Shown piece by piece: positions 26,551 to 34,920 of a DNA stretch of 64,000 nucleotides. The translations under genes and the position numbers were made by a program. The stretch is from Pseudoneobacillus sp042683745 (GTDB lineage: Bacteria; Bacillota; Bacilli; Bacillales; Cytobacillaceae). Location of the stretch: positions 186,001-250,000 of the forward strand of contig NZ_JBHUJX010000025.1 in NCBI RefSeq assembly GCF_042683745.1, written 5' to 3'. The notes beneath the pieces were generated by a model. That model saw nothing but the letters and a program-made list of their open reading frames with translations, was not told where the DNA came from and ran no database searches. How positions within the stretch are numbered: the stretch's first letter is position 1; the number at the start of each line of letters is the position of its first letter.

Positions 26551-27116
26551 TTGATATCTTTTATAATATCCTCATATGGAATATCATTAAGTCCAGTATA
26601 ATACTTTAAAACTTTTCCTTCTGGTCCAACTAAATAAAAATAAGTATAGTGTGCAACTTGATCACCAGTTTCAGGCTTTACTACCAATGATTTAAAACTA
26701 TCTTTGGCAAAATTCTCAATTTCCTTTTGTGTATAGCCGGTGAGGAAGTTCCAAGTTTTATAATTAACATCATAATTGTCAGCGTATTTTTTTAATATTT
26801 CAGGAGTATCGACTGTAGGGTCAACGCTAAATGAGACAAATTGAATATTTTTTATTCCTTCTTTTTTCGTCTTATCTTGAAGTTTTTTCATATTATTTGT
26901 CATTGGCGGGCATACGTCAGCACAATTTGTAAAAATAAAATCCGCCACCCAAACTTTTCCCTTTAAGTCTTTTAAACCAAAAGAGTCGCCATTCTGATTT
27001 GTATATTCAAACTCACCAACAGGCCAATTTACCGCATCTTTGATTTCTCCTTTTCCGCATGCCGTCATTATAATTGTCAAGACGGCAATTAGCAAAGCAA
27101 ACCATTTCTTTTTCAA
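26538..27116 (-). CDS. ypmQ: SCO1/SenC family protein YpmQ
   Basis: A 192-residue thioredoxin-like lipoprotein. Signal peptide and lipobox are TACG (about 17-20). The copper/redox motif is CADVCP (CxxxC), and the distal His is in QVAHYTYFYLVG. SCO proteins deliver copper to cytochrome c oxidase. Start TTG 27116 after TTAGGTG. Next to ypmR but with its own terminator. Confidence 0.88.
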   Translation of the reverse strand: MKKKWFALLIAVLTIIMTACGKGEIKDAVNWPVGEFEYTNQNGDSFGLKDLKGKVWVADFIFTNCADVCPPMTNNMKKLQDKTKKEGIKNIQFVSFSVDPTVDTPEILKKYADNYDVNYKTWNFLTGYTQKEIENFAKDSFKSLVVKPETGDQVAHYTYFYLVGPEGKVLKYYTGLNDIPYEDIIKDIKTLQ

Positions 27117-27250
27117 CTACAAACACCTAACTTTCATTATATTCCAATATTTAAGAGGAATTGTCCATAATCCTTTGATATTTCTATATTATCTTAACAA
27201 AATTAATCCGATAATGAAAGAAAAGGTGTCTAATGTTCAAAAATTATTCA

Positions 27251-28876
27251 CTATTTATATAGGGGTAAATAAATTCTAAAAGTTGTCCCCTTTCCTTCTT
27301 TACTTTCTACTTCAATTCTCCCTTTCATTCGTTCAATGATTTGATAACAAACCATTAAGCCTATTCCTGTACCCTTCTCTTTTAGAGAGTAAAAGGCTGT
27401 TCCTAATCTTGAAATTTCTGCCTCAGACATACCTACCCCTGTATCACTTATTTTAAAAACACCAAACCCTGATTCTTCTGATACAGTGATACTTAATTGG
27501 CCACCGTCTTTCATTGCTTCAATTCCATTTTTTAATATATTAATTAAAACTTGCTTTAGTTCACTTTCATTACCTTTCACATTGACAGCCATTTCAAAAT
27601 AAGTATTAAGCCCGATATTTTTTGAAAGCATCGCATACGAATTCATTAAATCCATTACTTTAAGTGCCATATCGTTCGCATTAATTTTCGTAGATTCTTG
27701 TGTTAAATCAGGCTTTGCAAGAGATAAATAATCATTAATAATGATTTCTGCCCGATTCATCTCATCAATCATTAATTGAATATAGCTGTGCTCTTCTTCA
27801 GACATATTGTTTTTCCCTAGGAAAATTTGTAGAAATCCTTTTACAACTGTCATAGGATTACGAATTTCATGGGCAACTGATGCAGCAAGTTGACCAATCG
27901 CATTCATTTTTTCAGCACGTTGCAATTCCTTCTGAAGTTTTGTTTTCTCAATGATTTGCTCCATTTCATCAATCGCATCTTCAAAACCGATTACATTACC
28001 CTTATTTTTTTGCGTAGACCCTAGTTCCTTCGATGTCACTGATAATTGCTCGAATAAAGCAGCTAACTGGTCTGTCATTTGATTAAAGTTTTCACTCAAT
28101 CTACCTAAATCTGATTCTTCTTTAATTTGCAATTTCACATCAAAATTACCAGTACTCACTTGATTGATTCCTGTTATGATCTCATCAATAGGTTCAGTCA
28201 CGATTCTTAATCCCCACCGCAAAGCAAAAAATACAAAAATCGTTATAAACAGTACGGACCCAAATAAAAAGTAAGCACTTCTCTTCGTATCCTTAACTAG
28301 TACAGATGCATCGACGTCGACACCTAATACCGCTATTACTTTATCGTTTTTATCAAAAATAGGCGCAAAAGCTGTAATCCATGTACCATATTTATCCCGA
28401 TGCAATTCACTATATTGAACCGACTTTTCACTGATTGTACGCCTAAAAACATCAAGATATGCATTAGTAGCTTTATAGTATGTAAAATTATCTAACCCTA
28501 TTTTCTCTCCGGATTGAGAAACAGAAAGAAAATAAAGTTTCTTTTCTTGATAAACGTTTGCATCAAAAATATATCCGTCAATATAATCGGAATGTCGCTC
28601 ATTAATCATAGTAAGGATATAGTTTAAACTCTGTACAGCAGGGTGATTAGGATCCCTGACTTCTAATGCTATTTCAACATCTTCTTGTGTAATGGTTGCA
28701 CTCCACAATGAAGCAACCCCTACTACTTTTTCTGTAATTTGTTCTTTCAACTGTTTGGATTGATAATGAAAACTAATTCCAGCAGATAAAAGTACAACTA
28801 AAAAAGTAATAAAAAATGAAAACATAAAAATCCTTTTGTATAATGGTAGGTTTTTAAATAAACCTTTCACTTTCAT
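27251..28876 (-). CDS. orphan membrane sensor histidine kinase
   Basis: A 541-residue kinase. Two membrane helices (about 14-36 and 200-222) bound an extracellular sensor of 160 residues. HAMP (about 225-280) and a short coiled coil follow. The H box is SVAHEIRNPMTVVKGFLQ, N box VLINILKNGIEAM, G boxes ISDTGVGMS and GTGIGLMVCY. The H box resembles Bacillus sporulation kinases (KinB/KinE type), which also lack a neighbouring regulator gene, as here. ATG 28876 follows GGAGAGG; the frame to 28963 has no better start. Confidence 0.85.
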   Translation of the reverse strand: MKVKGLFKNLPLYKRIFMFSFFITFLVVLLSAGISFHYQSKQLKEQITEKVVGVASLWSATITQEDVEIALEVRDPNHPAVQSLNYILTMINERHSDYIDGYIFDANVYQEKKLYFLSVSQSGEKIGLDNFTYYKATNAYLDVFRRTISEKSVQYSELHRDKYGTWITAFAPIFDKNDKVIAVLGVDVDASVLVKDTKRSAYFLFGSVLFITIFVFFALRWGLRIVTEPIDEIITGINQVSTGNFDVKLQIKEESDLGRLSENFNQMTDQLAALFEQLSVTSKELGSTQKNKGNVIGFEDAIDEMEQIIEKTKLQKELQRAEKMNAIGQLAASVAHEIRNPMTVVKGFLQIFLGKNNMSEEEHSYIQLMIDEMNRAEIIINDYLSLAKPDLTQESTKINANDMALKVMDLMNSYAMLSKNIGLNTYFEMAVNVKGNESELKQVLINILKNGIEAMKDGGQLSITVSEESGFGVFKISDTGVGMSEAEISRLGTAFYSLKEKGTGIGLMVCYQIIERMKGRIEVESKEGKGTTFRIYLPLYK

Positions 28877-28970
28877 ATGTAATTTCCTCTCCACAGCTTT
28901 CAGTAAATAGGAAATTCGACACAGTCCATCATTTATCCTTTTTTCATATAAAAAATTAGACATAAAATTA

Positions 28971-29006
28971 GCCTAAATGCAACGATTTAATTCGCATTTA
29001 GGCTTA
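28971..29006 (-). terminator. terminator downstream of degV
   Basis: Eleven-base arms AGCCTAAATGC/GCATTTAGGCT, then AATTTT on the minus strand. Confidence 0.7.
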
Positions 29007-29011
29007 TCTTG

Positions 29012-29854
29012 TTAATCGAAATAATACATTAAAGCAATGGCACCTTTGCCAGTATGAGTACTTATAACAGGAGTTGTATAATCGATTTCGATTTTTTTAA
29101 ATCCCGTTAAATCCTCAATTTCCTTCTTAAGTTTGGCGGCAAGTTCTTGGGCTTCAGCGTGAGCTAGACCAACTCTTTTCACGGTTGTTCCTTTTACATC
29201 CTCGGAAAATTGTTTAATCAGATGTTTAACAACTTGAGAATGGCTCCTTACCTTTGATACAGGTGTATACTCCCCACCTTCTAAGGAAGCTATCGGCTTA
29301 ATATTCAATAATGAACCAATAAAGGCTTTTCCTTTGCCAATTCTCCCACCTTTTACAAGATTTTCAAGTGTATCGACCATAATATATAGTCTTGATTGCT
29401 TCTGCACATGTTCAAGATGCTTAACGATCTCGGATACCGATTTCCCTTGTGCTACTTGTTCAGCAGCCTCTAATACTTGAAACGATAATGCTTTTGAAAT
29501 GTATCTTGAATCAACAACAGTTACTTTTCCTTCTGTCATTTGCGCTGCACTTTCTGCAGATCGCACCGTTCCACTCATTCCACCTGTCATATGAATGGAA
29601 AGGATTTCATACCCTTCTTTTGAAAGGCGATCATATAATTCTAAGAAGACTCCTGTTGATGGCTGCGAAGTTTTTGGCAATTCATTAGCTTGTCCCATTT
29701 TCTCAAGAAACTCAATTGGGGTAATATCAACTCTATCTGTAAAAGATTGTCCATCTATTGTAATCATTAAAGGAACGACTTCAATATTATATTCTTTTAT
29801 TTGTTCTTCCGTTAAATCAGCAGTTGAGTCTGTTACAATTTTAATTTTAGCCAT
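29012..29854 (-). CDS. degV: DegV family fatty-acid-binding protein
   Basis: A 280-residue DegV protein: KIVTDSTADLT opens it, TSQPSTGVF and SGTVRSA follow, then LVKGGRIGKGKAFIGSLLNIKPI. Members bind a fatty acid and some act as FakB, presenting the acid to the kinase FakA. A second DegV gene lies at 47011. Monocistronic with terminator. Which fatty acid it binds cannot be told. Confidence 0.9.
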   Translation of the reverse strand: MAKIKIVTDSTADLTEEQIKEYNIEVVPLMITIDGQSFTDRVDITPIEFLEKMGQANELPKTSQPSTGVFLELYDRLSKEGYEILSIHMTGGMSGTVRSAESAAQMTEGKVTVVDSRYISKALSFQVLEAAEQVAQGKSVSEIVKHLEHVQKQSRLYIMVDTLENLVKGGRIGKGKAFIGSLLNIKPIASLEGGEYTPVSKVRSHSQVVKHLIKQFSEDVKGTTVKRVGLAHAEAQELAAKLKKEIEDLTGFKKIEIDYTTPVISTHTGKGAIALMYYFD

Positions 29855-30094
29855 ATGTCCACTTCCTTAAATACATCATGAATGTATTATACATTTTTTC
29901 CGAATATAAGAGAAATGTTTCCGACAATAATACACAAAAACGCCTTAAAATAAAAAGACAAATTAGTTTGTCCGTTGATTTCCGTTCCAGACAATCAACT
30001 CAGATTAAGAAAGTTAAATTTCACTTATTAGTAACGAATTTCACAAAAATATCCACAATAAAAAGAGAACCGAATGAACGATTCTCAAGTAAAA

Positions 30095-30346
30095 TTAGGC
30101 ATTATTCTTTAATTCAACAGATTTAAATAATTCTTCATAATCTGGCCATTTCAAAGCTCGCTTTAAGTATTCTCTAAATGAATAGCATCTCTTTCCTTTT
30201 GAATTCTTATAAAGCGAGGTAATAAAAGTTTGCAAACGGACTTGGATCATAAAATAAAACCGACTATCTTCCTCCAATACAGGAATCTCCATGACTTTAA
30301 CCTTCTGTCCAACAACATTTTTGAACTCTAGGCTTTTGTACAACAA
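30095..30346 (-). CDS. ypmP: DUF2535 family protein (YpmP)
   Basis: A small protein of about 83 residues, LYKSLEFKNVVGQKVKVMEIPVLEED in two readable parts, then YSFREYLKRALKWPDYEELF. It matches YpmP, which in Bacillus subtilis lies in the ypmP-ypmS group found here. TTG 30346 (or the TTG three bases on) is preferred to GTG 30367 because AAAGAGG lies eight bases before it. Function unknown. Confidence 0.7.
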   Translation of the reverse strand: MLYKSLEFKNVVGQKVKVMEIPVLEEDSRFYFMIQVRLQTFITSLYKNSKGKRCYSFREYLKRALKWPDYEELFKSVELKNNA

Positions 30347-30483
30347 AATATCAATCCTCTTTTTCACCCGTTTGATTATATTATACTCTATTATTAACTC
30401 GAAATGTGTCTAATTATGCGTGGATCTAAAAAATATTTGTGAAAAAGTGGATTCGTCGAAAAGTTAAATTAAAGCGGAAAAAG

Positions 30484-30657
30484 CTAGCCCATTTTATTGA
30501 CTAACTCCGAGTACAGCTTTTTAATATTGTCATTATAAGGTGGCTCTTGTGCTTTAACATTTGTGATATCTTTTTGACAAACTGGACAAATCCAAGTCCC
30601 TGTCTTACAGCTGCTAAAAGATGGCTGATTACAGCAAGTGCATGTTTTTTTGTACAT
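30484..30657 (-). CDS. small zinc-ribbon protein, 57 residues
   Basis: This short gene is easily overlooked. ATG 30657 follows AGAGAGGGTG, and TAG ends at 30484. The peptide MYKKTCTCCNQPSFSSCKTG continues to WICPVCQKDITNVK and a helical tail ending LYSELVNKMG. Six cysteines (6, 8, 9, 17, 24, 27) include the CPVC pair, consistent with one zinc ribbon plus spare cysteines. Good ribosome site and cysteine spacing argue for a real gene. Partner unknown; flanked by ypmP and a membrane-protein gene. Confidence 0.7.
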   Translation of the reverse strand: MYKKTCTCCNQPSFSSCKTGTWICPVCQKDITNVKAQEPPYNDNIKKLYSELVNKMG

Positions 30658-30708
30658 TTCGACACCCTCTCTCTTCTATTATAATAATTGTATTTCGAGT
30701 AAATAAAA

Positions 30709-31128
30709 TTATGTCAAATTCGTAATGAGAGCAATCCAATACAGATGTTTGAAACATACGAATGTATATATCATCGAGGAAAAAACTAATAAACTGTGAA
30801 TAACACGCGATTTGGGAGCCTTGATCAAATAAATAAACATAATTAACAAGATGGAGAGTCCCAGCTTGACGCTGATAAATAGAATGGGATCAAAATCAAA
30901 TAAGAAACTCATCAACGGGTTTGCTTCTTCAATATTTCCTAGTTTAAGCCCGATATAAGTGACCAATCCATCAACAATATTAATGAAAGCTAAATAAATA
31001 AACATAAATGTCAATACATTCACACCCTTATTCAACTTAGTAAGGTCAACTTTTTCAAAATTTAAACTAGGTTTTATTATCATTGTTGAAGGATGCTTTA
31101 TTTTAATAGATATATTATGTTCGTGCAA
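30709..31128 (-). CDS. DUF5658-like membrane protein
   Basis: About 139 residues with three membrane helices (38-58, 78-100, 112-130). Helix-loop NIVDGLVTYIGLKLGNIEEANP is the DUF5658 signature (D, T, G and EANP). Function unknown. The start is uncertain: TTG 31128 overlaps the upstream VTT gene by 14 bases, ATG 31083 is the alternative, and neither has a good ribosome site, so translation may be coupled. Confidence 0.65.
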   Translation of the reverse strand: MHEHNISIKIKHPSTMIIKPSLNFEKVDLTKLNKGVNVLTFMFIYLAFINIVDGLVTYIGLKLGNIEEANPLMSFLFDFDPILFISVKLGLSILLIMFIYLIKAPKSRVIHSLLVFSSMIYTFVCFKHLYWIALITNLT

Positions 31129-31747
31129 TCTGTTCAGAAAGCTTATTCTTTTGAATTTTTCTCCCTACAAGGATCGCGATAGTTATAAAATAGACAGCAT
31201 AAATGATTACCGATAGCCATTTTTGATTTCCAATTAAGCTACCAGCCAGTGTAAAAGTGAAAATTGCTGGCATTTTCCCAAGTAGAGAGGCACTGAAAAA
31301 TACATGCCATTGAATTTTGCTTAGTCCTGATAATATATTGACAAGAGGAGATGGAATCACTGGAATTAATCTTGCTAGTAAGATACTAATGAAAGCATTC
31401 TTTTCAAAAATTCCTTCATACTGTTGAATTTTCGGGTATTTTTTCAAATAATTTTGTGACCAGTCTTGAAAGCCATATCTAGAAAGGAAAAACATTGTTA
31501 TAGTACCTAAACCAATACCAATCAATGATATTCCCGTCCCAAGAAAAACTCCGAAAACTGAACCTATCATTCCAGCTAGAACAACATAGGGTATGATGGG
31601 AAAGAATACTAGTATGGCAACAAAGAGAATGCTGGTTGGGATGGCAAAATAGGATTCCGATTGGACCGTATCTAGCAAGAAACTTTTTTGGGAAAATCCT
31701 AAATAAATAGTTATTACCGAGAGAATTATAGGAAATATTCGTTTCAT
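31115..31747 (-). CDS. VTT-domain (TVP38/DedA-related) membrane protein
   Basis: A 210-residue protein with about five membrane segments. The VTT core FFPIIPYVVLAGMIGSVFG and the following FEKNAFISILLARLIPVIPSPLVN in two segments match the TVP38/TMEM64 family of lipid scramblase-like proteins. ATG 31747 follows GAGG. It overlaps the DUF5658 gene, suggesting a two-gene operon. The transported lipid is unknown. Confidence 0.85.
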   Translation of the reverse strand: MKRIFPIILSVITIYLGFSQKSFLLDTVQSESYFAIPTSILFVAILVFFPIIPYVVLAGMIGSVFGVFLGTGISLIGIGLGTITMFFLSRYGFQDWSQNYLKKYPKIQQYEGIFEKNAFISILLARLIPVIPSPLVNILSGLSKIQWHVFFSASLLGKMPAIFTFTLAGSLIGNQKWLSVIIYAVYFITIAILVGRKIQKNKLSEQIART

Positions 31748-31800
31748 TTTTATACCTCAAATTAAGGAAATTTAAACTAATGGATCGGATAACTCAAAGA

Positions 31801-32763
31801 TTATTTCTTATCTATATTTAACTTCCTTCTCTTCTGATAAATCATTGCCGCAAACCCTGAAATGATAAAAAATAATCCAGCAATGATGAAGTTAAAGTAG
31901 TTCGTAGCTGTTGATGGTAAAACTTGCCCTTCTGTAGGTGGAGATATTAATTCTTGTTCATCAATTGGTCGTTCTGGTTTGACTTCATCTGTATTGTTTT
32001 CATCAGGAGTTCCAGAATTGTCTGGTTGTGTTGGATTTGCAGGATCGGTTGATTGATTAGGATCTGTGGGTTGAGTTGGGTTACTGGGATTGGTTGACTC
32101 ACCAGGATCTTTAGGATTTTCTGGGTCTGTTGGCTTTCCTGGGTCAGTCGGTTTCTCTGGGTCTGTTGAATTTTCTGGATCAGTTGGATTTTCTGGATCA
32201 GTCGGTTTCTCTGGATCTGTTGGATTTTCTGGATCGGTCGGTTTCTCTGGATCTGTTGGATTTTCTGGATCGGTTGGTTTTTCCGGGTCTATTGGACCAC
32301 CGTTATTTTGTTCCTCAGCAGTAAAGCTAAATTCTACCTCAAACCCCAACCCTTGAAATTCATTACCTAATTCTGCTGGAAAGTCTATTCGAAAGAGTAA
32401 ATCTTCTTGATTTGATTTTCTTAAGTATCGAGGATCAAACCCATTAAAATCTTTTAATTTTCCATTGTATAAACTCTTAGTAGAATCGTTGATTTGCAAC
32501 AAAAATTCATTATACAGATCCTTTGATCCACTCTTAAATTTCGCTTTCGAATAGTAAGTAAAATCCATTCCCCCCCTATTTTGAATCGTTAACTTACGTT
32601 TCGCCCAATCACCAGGTTTTAAATTTTCAACACTAAATAAAACTTTATCTGGGAAGGTTACAATATCGATTTGCTTACCTTCAGCAGAGACTTTTCCACC
32701 TATTGTTATCATTAATAGTAAGAAGAGAACTAAAGTTTTTATTAATGAAATATATACTTTCAC
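31801..32763 (-). CDS. sortase-anchored TasA-like surface protein with LPSTA motif
   Basis: A 320-residue cell-wall protein. Signal peptide 1-27. An N-terminal domain (30-150) has the TasA-like strand pattern LKPGDWAKRKLTIQNRG, comparable with IKPGDRMSRTFKLENKG of the tasA product. A long PTDPE[K/N] repeat stalk spans about 155-240. A sorting signal closes it: LPSTA (282-286), membrane helix, then KRRK. LPxTA is the type of motif used by class D sortases, and such a sortase is encoded 2.2 kb away. It is the third gene of tasA-sipW-this gene, GTG 32763 behind AGGAGG. It may tie TasA fibres to peptidoglycan, replacing TapA. Confidence 0.8.
   Translation of the reverse strand: MKVYISLIKTLVLFLLLMITIGGKVSAEGKQIDIVTFPDKVLFSVENLKPGDWAKRKLTIQNRGGMDFTYYSKAKFKSGSKDLYNEFLLQINDSTKSLYNGKLKDFNGFDPRYLRKSNQEDLLFRIDFPAELGNEFQGLGFEVEFSFTAEEQNNGGPIDPEKPTDPENPTDPEKPTDPENPTDPEKPTDPENPTDPENSTDPEKPTDPGKPTDPENPKDPGESTNPSNPTQPTDPNQSTDPANPTQPDNSGTPDENNTDEVKPERPIDEQELISPPTEGQVLPSTATNYFNFIIAGLFFIISGFAAMIYQKRRKLNIDKK
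32110..32300 (-). repeat. 18-bp coding repeats (PTDPE stalk)
   Basis: About ten imperfect 18-bp units encode the alternating PTDPEK/PTDPEN stalk. Such tracts commonly change length by slippage. Confidence 0.8.
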
Positions 32764-32786
32764 TATAAAGTCCTCCTAATTTTTTA

Positions 32787-32807
32787 GGCAGGGAAAAGCG
32801 CCCTGCC
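32787..32807 (-). other. hairpin between sipW and the LPSTA gene
   Basis: GGCAGGG/CCCTGCC stem with a 7-base loop, not followed by T on the minus strand. More likely an mRNA stability or processing hairpin than a terminator. Confidence 0.5.
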
Positions 32808-32825
32808 ATCCGTTTGTTAATTGAG

Positions 32826-33401
32826 TTAAATAGTTTTATCTATCTCCTTATTCGTAGTTTTACCTTCAAGTTGAGCAATAGTTTTCCAAATTGATAACGC
32901 AGAGTAAGCAACCAATAAAAGACCAGGCAAAACTAGAAGCAATAGATTTCCATTTTTAGATTTTGTAAAATCAATAAAATATCCTAAATAAGGTACAGTA
33001 AATCCTGTATATTTTGCCACTACGTTTTCTGCCATTACAGGGTTCATATCTTCGGATTTATTATTATCTCCTTTAGTCCGATAAAGGACCTGGTCCCCAT
33101 TTTTATTTACTTCGATAATTCTATGGGTAATTAACTTATCTTCCTCGGCTTTAAAGGTAATTACATCATTTTTTTGGAAATTTTTATTTTCACTACTTAG
33201 TTTTACCGCAATGATGGATCCAGTCTTTATTCCTGGTTCCATCGATCCAGACAATACGGTTTTTAATTGATATCCAAAAAACTGTGGTTCACCACCGGCT
33301 ATTTTTGCTGTTATTACAAGAAAAAGCATAAAAACAAAAATTAAAATCAATAGACTTGTGATTGTATTAGCTATCCATTTTTTCACTTTCTTCATTTGCA
33401 T
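32826..33401 (-). CDS. sipW: ER-type signal peptidase I, SipW
   Basis: A 191-residue signal peptidase of the Ser-His class. Membrane helices lie at 10-32 and 150-172. The catalytic Ser is S53 in LSGSMEPG and the His is H93 in KLITHRII, replacing the lysine of ordinary bacterial enzymes. SipW is dedicated to processing TasA-type precursors. It lies between tasA and the LPSTA protein gene. ATG 33401 follows GGAAGG. Confidence 0.92.
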   Translation of the reverse strand: MQMKKVKKWIANTITSLLILIFVFMLFLVITAKIAGGEPQFFGYQLKTVLSGSMEPGIKTGSIIAVKLSSENKNFQKNDVITFKAEEDKLITHRIIEVNKNGDQVLYRTKGDNNKSEDMNPVMAENVVAKYTGFTVPYLGYFIDFTKSKNGNLLLLVLPGLLLVAYSALSIWKTIAQLEGKTTNKEIDKTI

Positions 33402-33550
33402 TTTAGATACCTTCCTCTTATGGATTGTGTTTAATACAAAAATTATTTTTTTGCTATAAAAGATTTTTTACTCCAATATGTTTTTATTGCATTCAACATA
33501 AATAAAAAAAAGATTTTTTATTTATGTTGAAAAAAATAAAATATTATTAC

Positions 33551-33579
33551 TAAAAGAAAGGTGGGTAAGACCCACCCTT
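33551..33579 (-). terminator. terminator or attenuator after tasA
   Basis: GGTGGGT/ACCCACC stem, then TTTCTTTTA on the minus strand. Partial read-through would give much more tasA than sipW mRNA. Confidence 0.6.
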
Positions 33580-33591
33580 CCTGTTACCTTA

Positions 33592-34212
33592 TTATCTATT
33601 TGTTCCAGCAGTTTGTTTAGCATCAAATTTCCATTCCAATTTTAAAGAATCTCCCTGGAATACATTTTGATCTTGATTATTATCTACAAACTCAAATTGT
33701 ACATATAGGTCATCAGATGTTCCTGCTTTAATTCCACTTGCCTCGTCTCCCCATCCAAACCAAGCATCAATTTTATTTTGTACAGCATCTGGAGTTTGGC
33801 CCTTTAAATCGGCTAATGTAGTGCGCACAATTATATTTTCTTCTGGTTGGATTACTCCGTTCTTATCTTCATTCTTCAAGAAATTAACTCGAATATGTTT
33901 ACCAAAATCATCAGCAGCAGTATTATTTCCCTTTGCATCAACTACTGTATAATTTGTAGATAATAGTACTTTTGAAATGTCTAATGACCCTTTATTCTCT
34001 AGCTTAAAAGTACGGCTCATTCTATCCCCTGGTTTAATTTTGTCAACATTAATAATTACTCCTGGATTAACTGTCAAATCCAATGTACCTGCTGCAAACG
34101 TATTGTTTGATGTTTCAACATCATTGAAGTATGCATATGTACCTCCACCAATTAAAGATAAACCTAGTGCTGCAGATGCTACTCCAAGACCTAATTTCTT
34201 TTTTAAACTCAT
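33592..34212 (-). CDS. tasA: TasA/camelysin family biofilm fibre protein
   Basis: A 206-residue TasA-type protein. The SipW-type signal ends GGGTYAYFNDVETSNNTFAAG, with cleavage expected near residue 27. The mature part has KIKPGDRMSRTFKLENKGSLD and the C-terminal DLYVQFEFVDNN strand. TasA assembles into protein fibres of the biofilm matrix. It is the first gene of the minus-strand operon, ATG 34212 behind AGGAGG. Three SinR-type boxes lie in the divergent promoter region upstream. Confidence 0.9.
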   Translation of the reverse strand: MSLKKKLGLGVASAALGLSLIGGGTYAYFNDVETSNNTFAAGTLDLTVNPGVIINVDKIKPGDRMSRTFKLENKGSLDISKVLLSTNYTVVDAKGNNTAADDFGKHIRVNFLKNEDKNGVIQPEENIIVRTTLADLKGQTPDAVQNKIDAWFGWGDEASGIKAGTSDDLYVQFEFVDNNQDQNVFQGDSLKLEWKFDAKQTAGTNR

Positions 34213-34292
34213 TTTTTGTTTCCTCCTCTTATTTGTTTTATAAATTGGTTATGACTTCTTAAAGAGCTCTCTTGCACTCTTACGTTCAAGTT

Positions 34293-34457
34293 GTTCTCTT
34301 TAACGAACTCACAACTTGAGTATAAAGCACTATCTGATATTTGAAAATCTCCAAATTCGGTCGTTTCTTCCATATAAAGAACACTTTTCGTTCGTTCCCT
34401 AGCTATATCTCCCTATTTCTCACTTTTTTGTATTTTATTTTGAACACAACGTTCTTT
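34293..34457. promoter_or_regulatory. SinR-type boxes between tasA and sinR
   Basis: Three matches to the SinR box GTTCTYT: GTTCTCT at 34293-34299, AAAGAAC (reverse) at 34376-34382 and GTTCTTT at 34451-34457. The last abuts a TATAAT-like -10 (34457-34462) ahead of sinR. They are placed to repress both tasA and sinR. Confidence 0.6.
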
Positions 34458-34500
34458 ATAATGTACAAATAAGGAATAATGCTTATTAAAGGAGACATTT

Positions 34501-34842
34501 ATGGTAGGTACACGAATTAAGAACTTAAGAATCGAGAATGGTTATTCGATCTCTGAGCTCGCGAAACGAGCAGGTGTATCAAAATCTTACTTAAGTCAAA
34601 TCGAAAGGGGGTTACAGATTAACCCTTCATTACAGCTTTTATCAAAGGTAGCTGACCCTTTAAATACTTCTATTGAGTATTTATTAGGTAATGAAGAAAA
34701 CATTCCTTATAAAGAACAATTAGATAGTGAGTGGACCAATCTTGTTAAAGAGGCAATTAATGATGGTATGAGTAAGCAAGAGTTTAAGGAGTTGAGTAAT
34801 TTCATTCGTTTCAAAAATCAACAAAATAGTTTGAGTAAATAA
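34501..34842 (+). CDS. sinR: SinR-like biofilm master repressor
   Basis: A 113-residue SinR homologue: HTH domain (IKNLRIENGYSISELAKRAG, VSKSYLSQIERGLQINPSLQ in sequence, residues 6-45) and a C-terminal dimer/SinI-binding part (LDSEWTNLVKEAINDGMSKQ, about 79-98). In Bacillus subtilis SinR represses tapA-sipW-tasA. Here it is divergent from tasA and probably represses it. No sinI gene is seen just upstream, unlike Bacillus subtilis. AAAGGAG precedes ATG 34501. Confidence 0.88.
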   Translation: MVGTRIKNLRIENGYSISELAKRAGVSKSYLSQIERGLQINPSLQLLSKVADPLNTSIEYLLGNEENIPYKEQLDSEWTNLVKEAINDGMSKQEFKELSNFIRFKNQQNSLSK

Positions 34843-34863
34843 AAACTACAAAGGAGAAACTAA

Positions 34864-34920
34864 ATGGTCTTTAGGCATATGATAAACAAAAAAATTCAAT
34901 ACAAAAGTAAATGCCTATGA
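34864..34920 (+). CDS. 18-residue leader frame coupled to the sortase gene
   Basis: ATG 34864 has the only good ribosome site here (AAAGGAG at 34851). The frame encodes MVFRHMINKKIQYKSKCL, and its TGA (34918-34920) overlaps the sortase ATG 34917. The sortase start itself lacks a clear site. It is either a coupling leader peptide or a frameshifted true N-terminus. Confidence 0.4.
   Translation: MVFRHMINKKIQYKSKCL

Noticed and set aside
32090..32356. Plus-strand frame with repeated GFSGSV peptides
   Set aside because: Antisense shadow of the PTDPE stalk repeats of the LPSTA protein.
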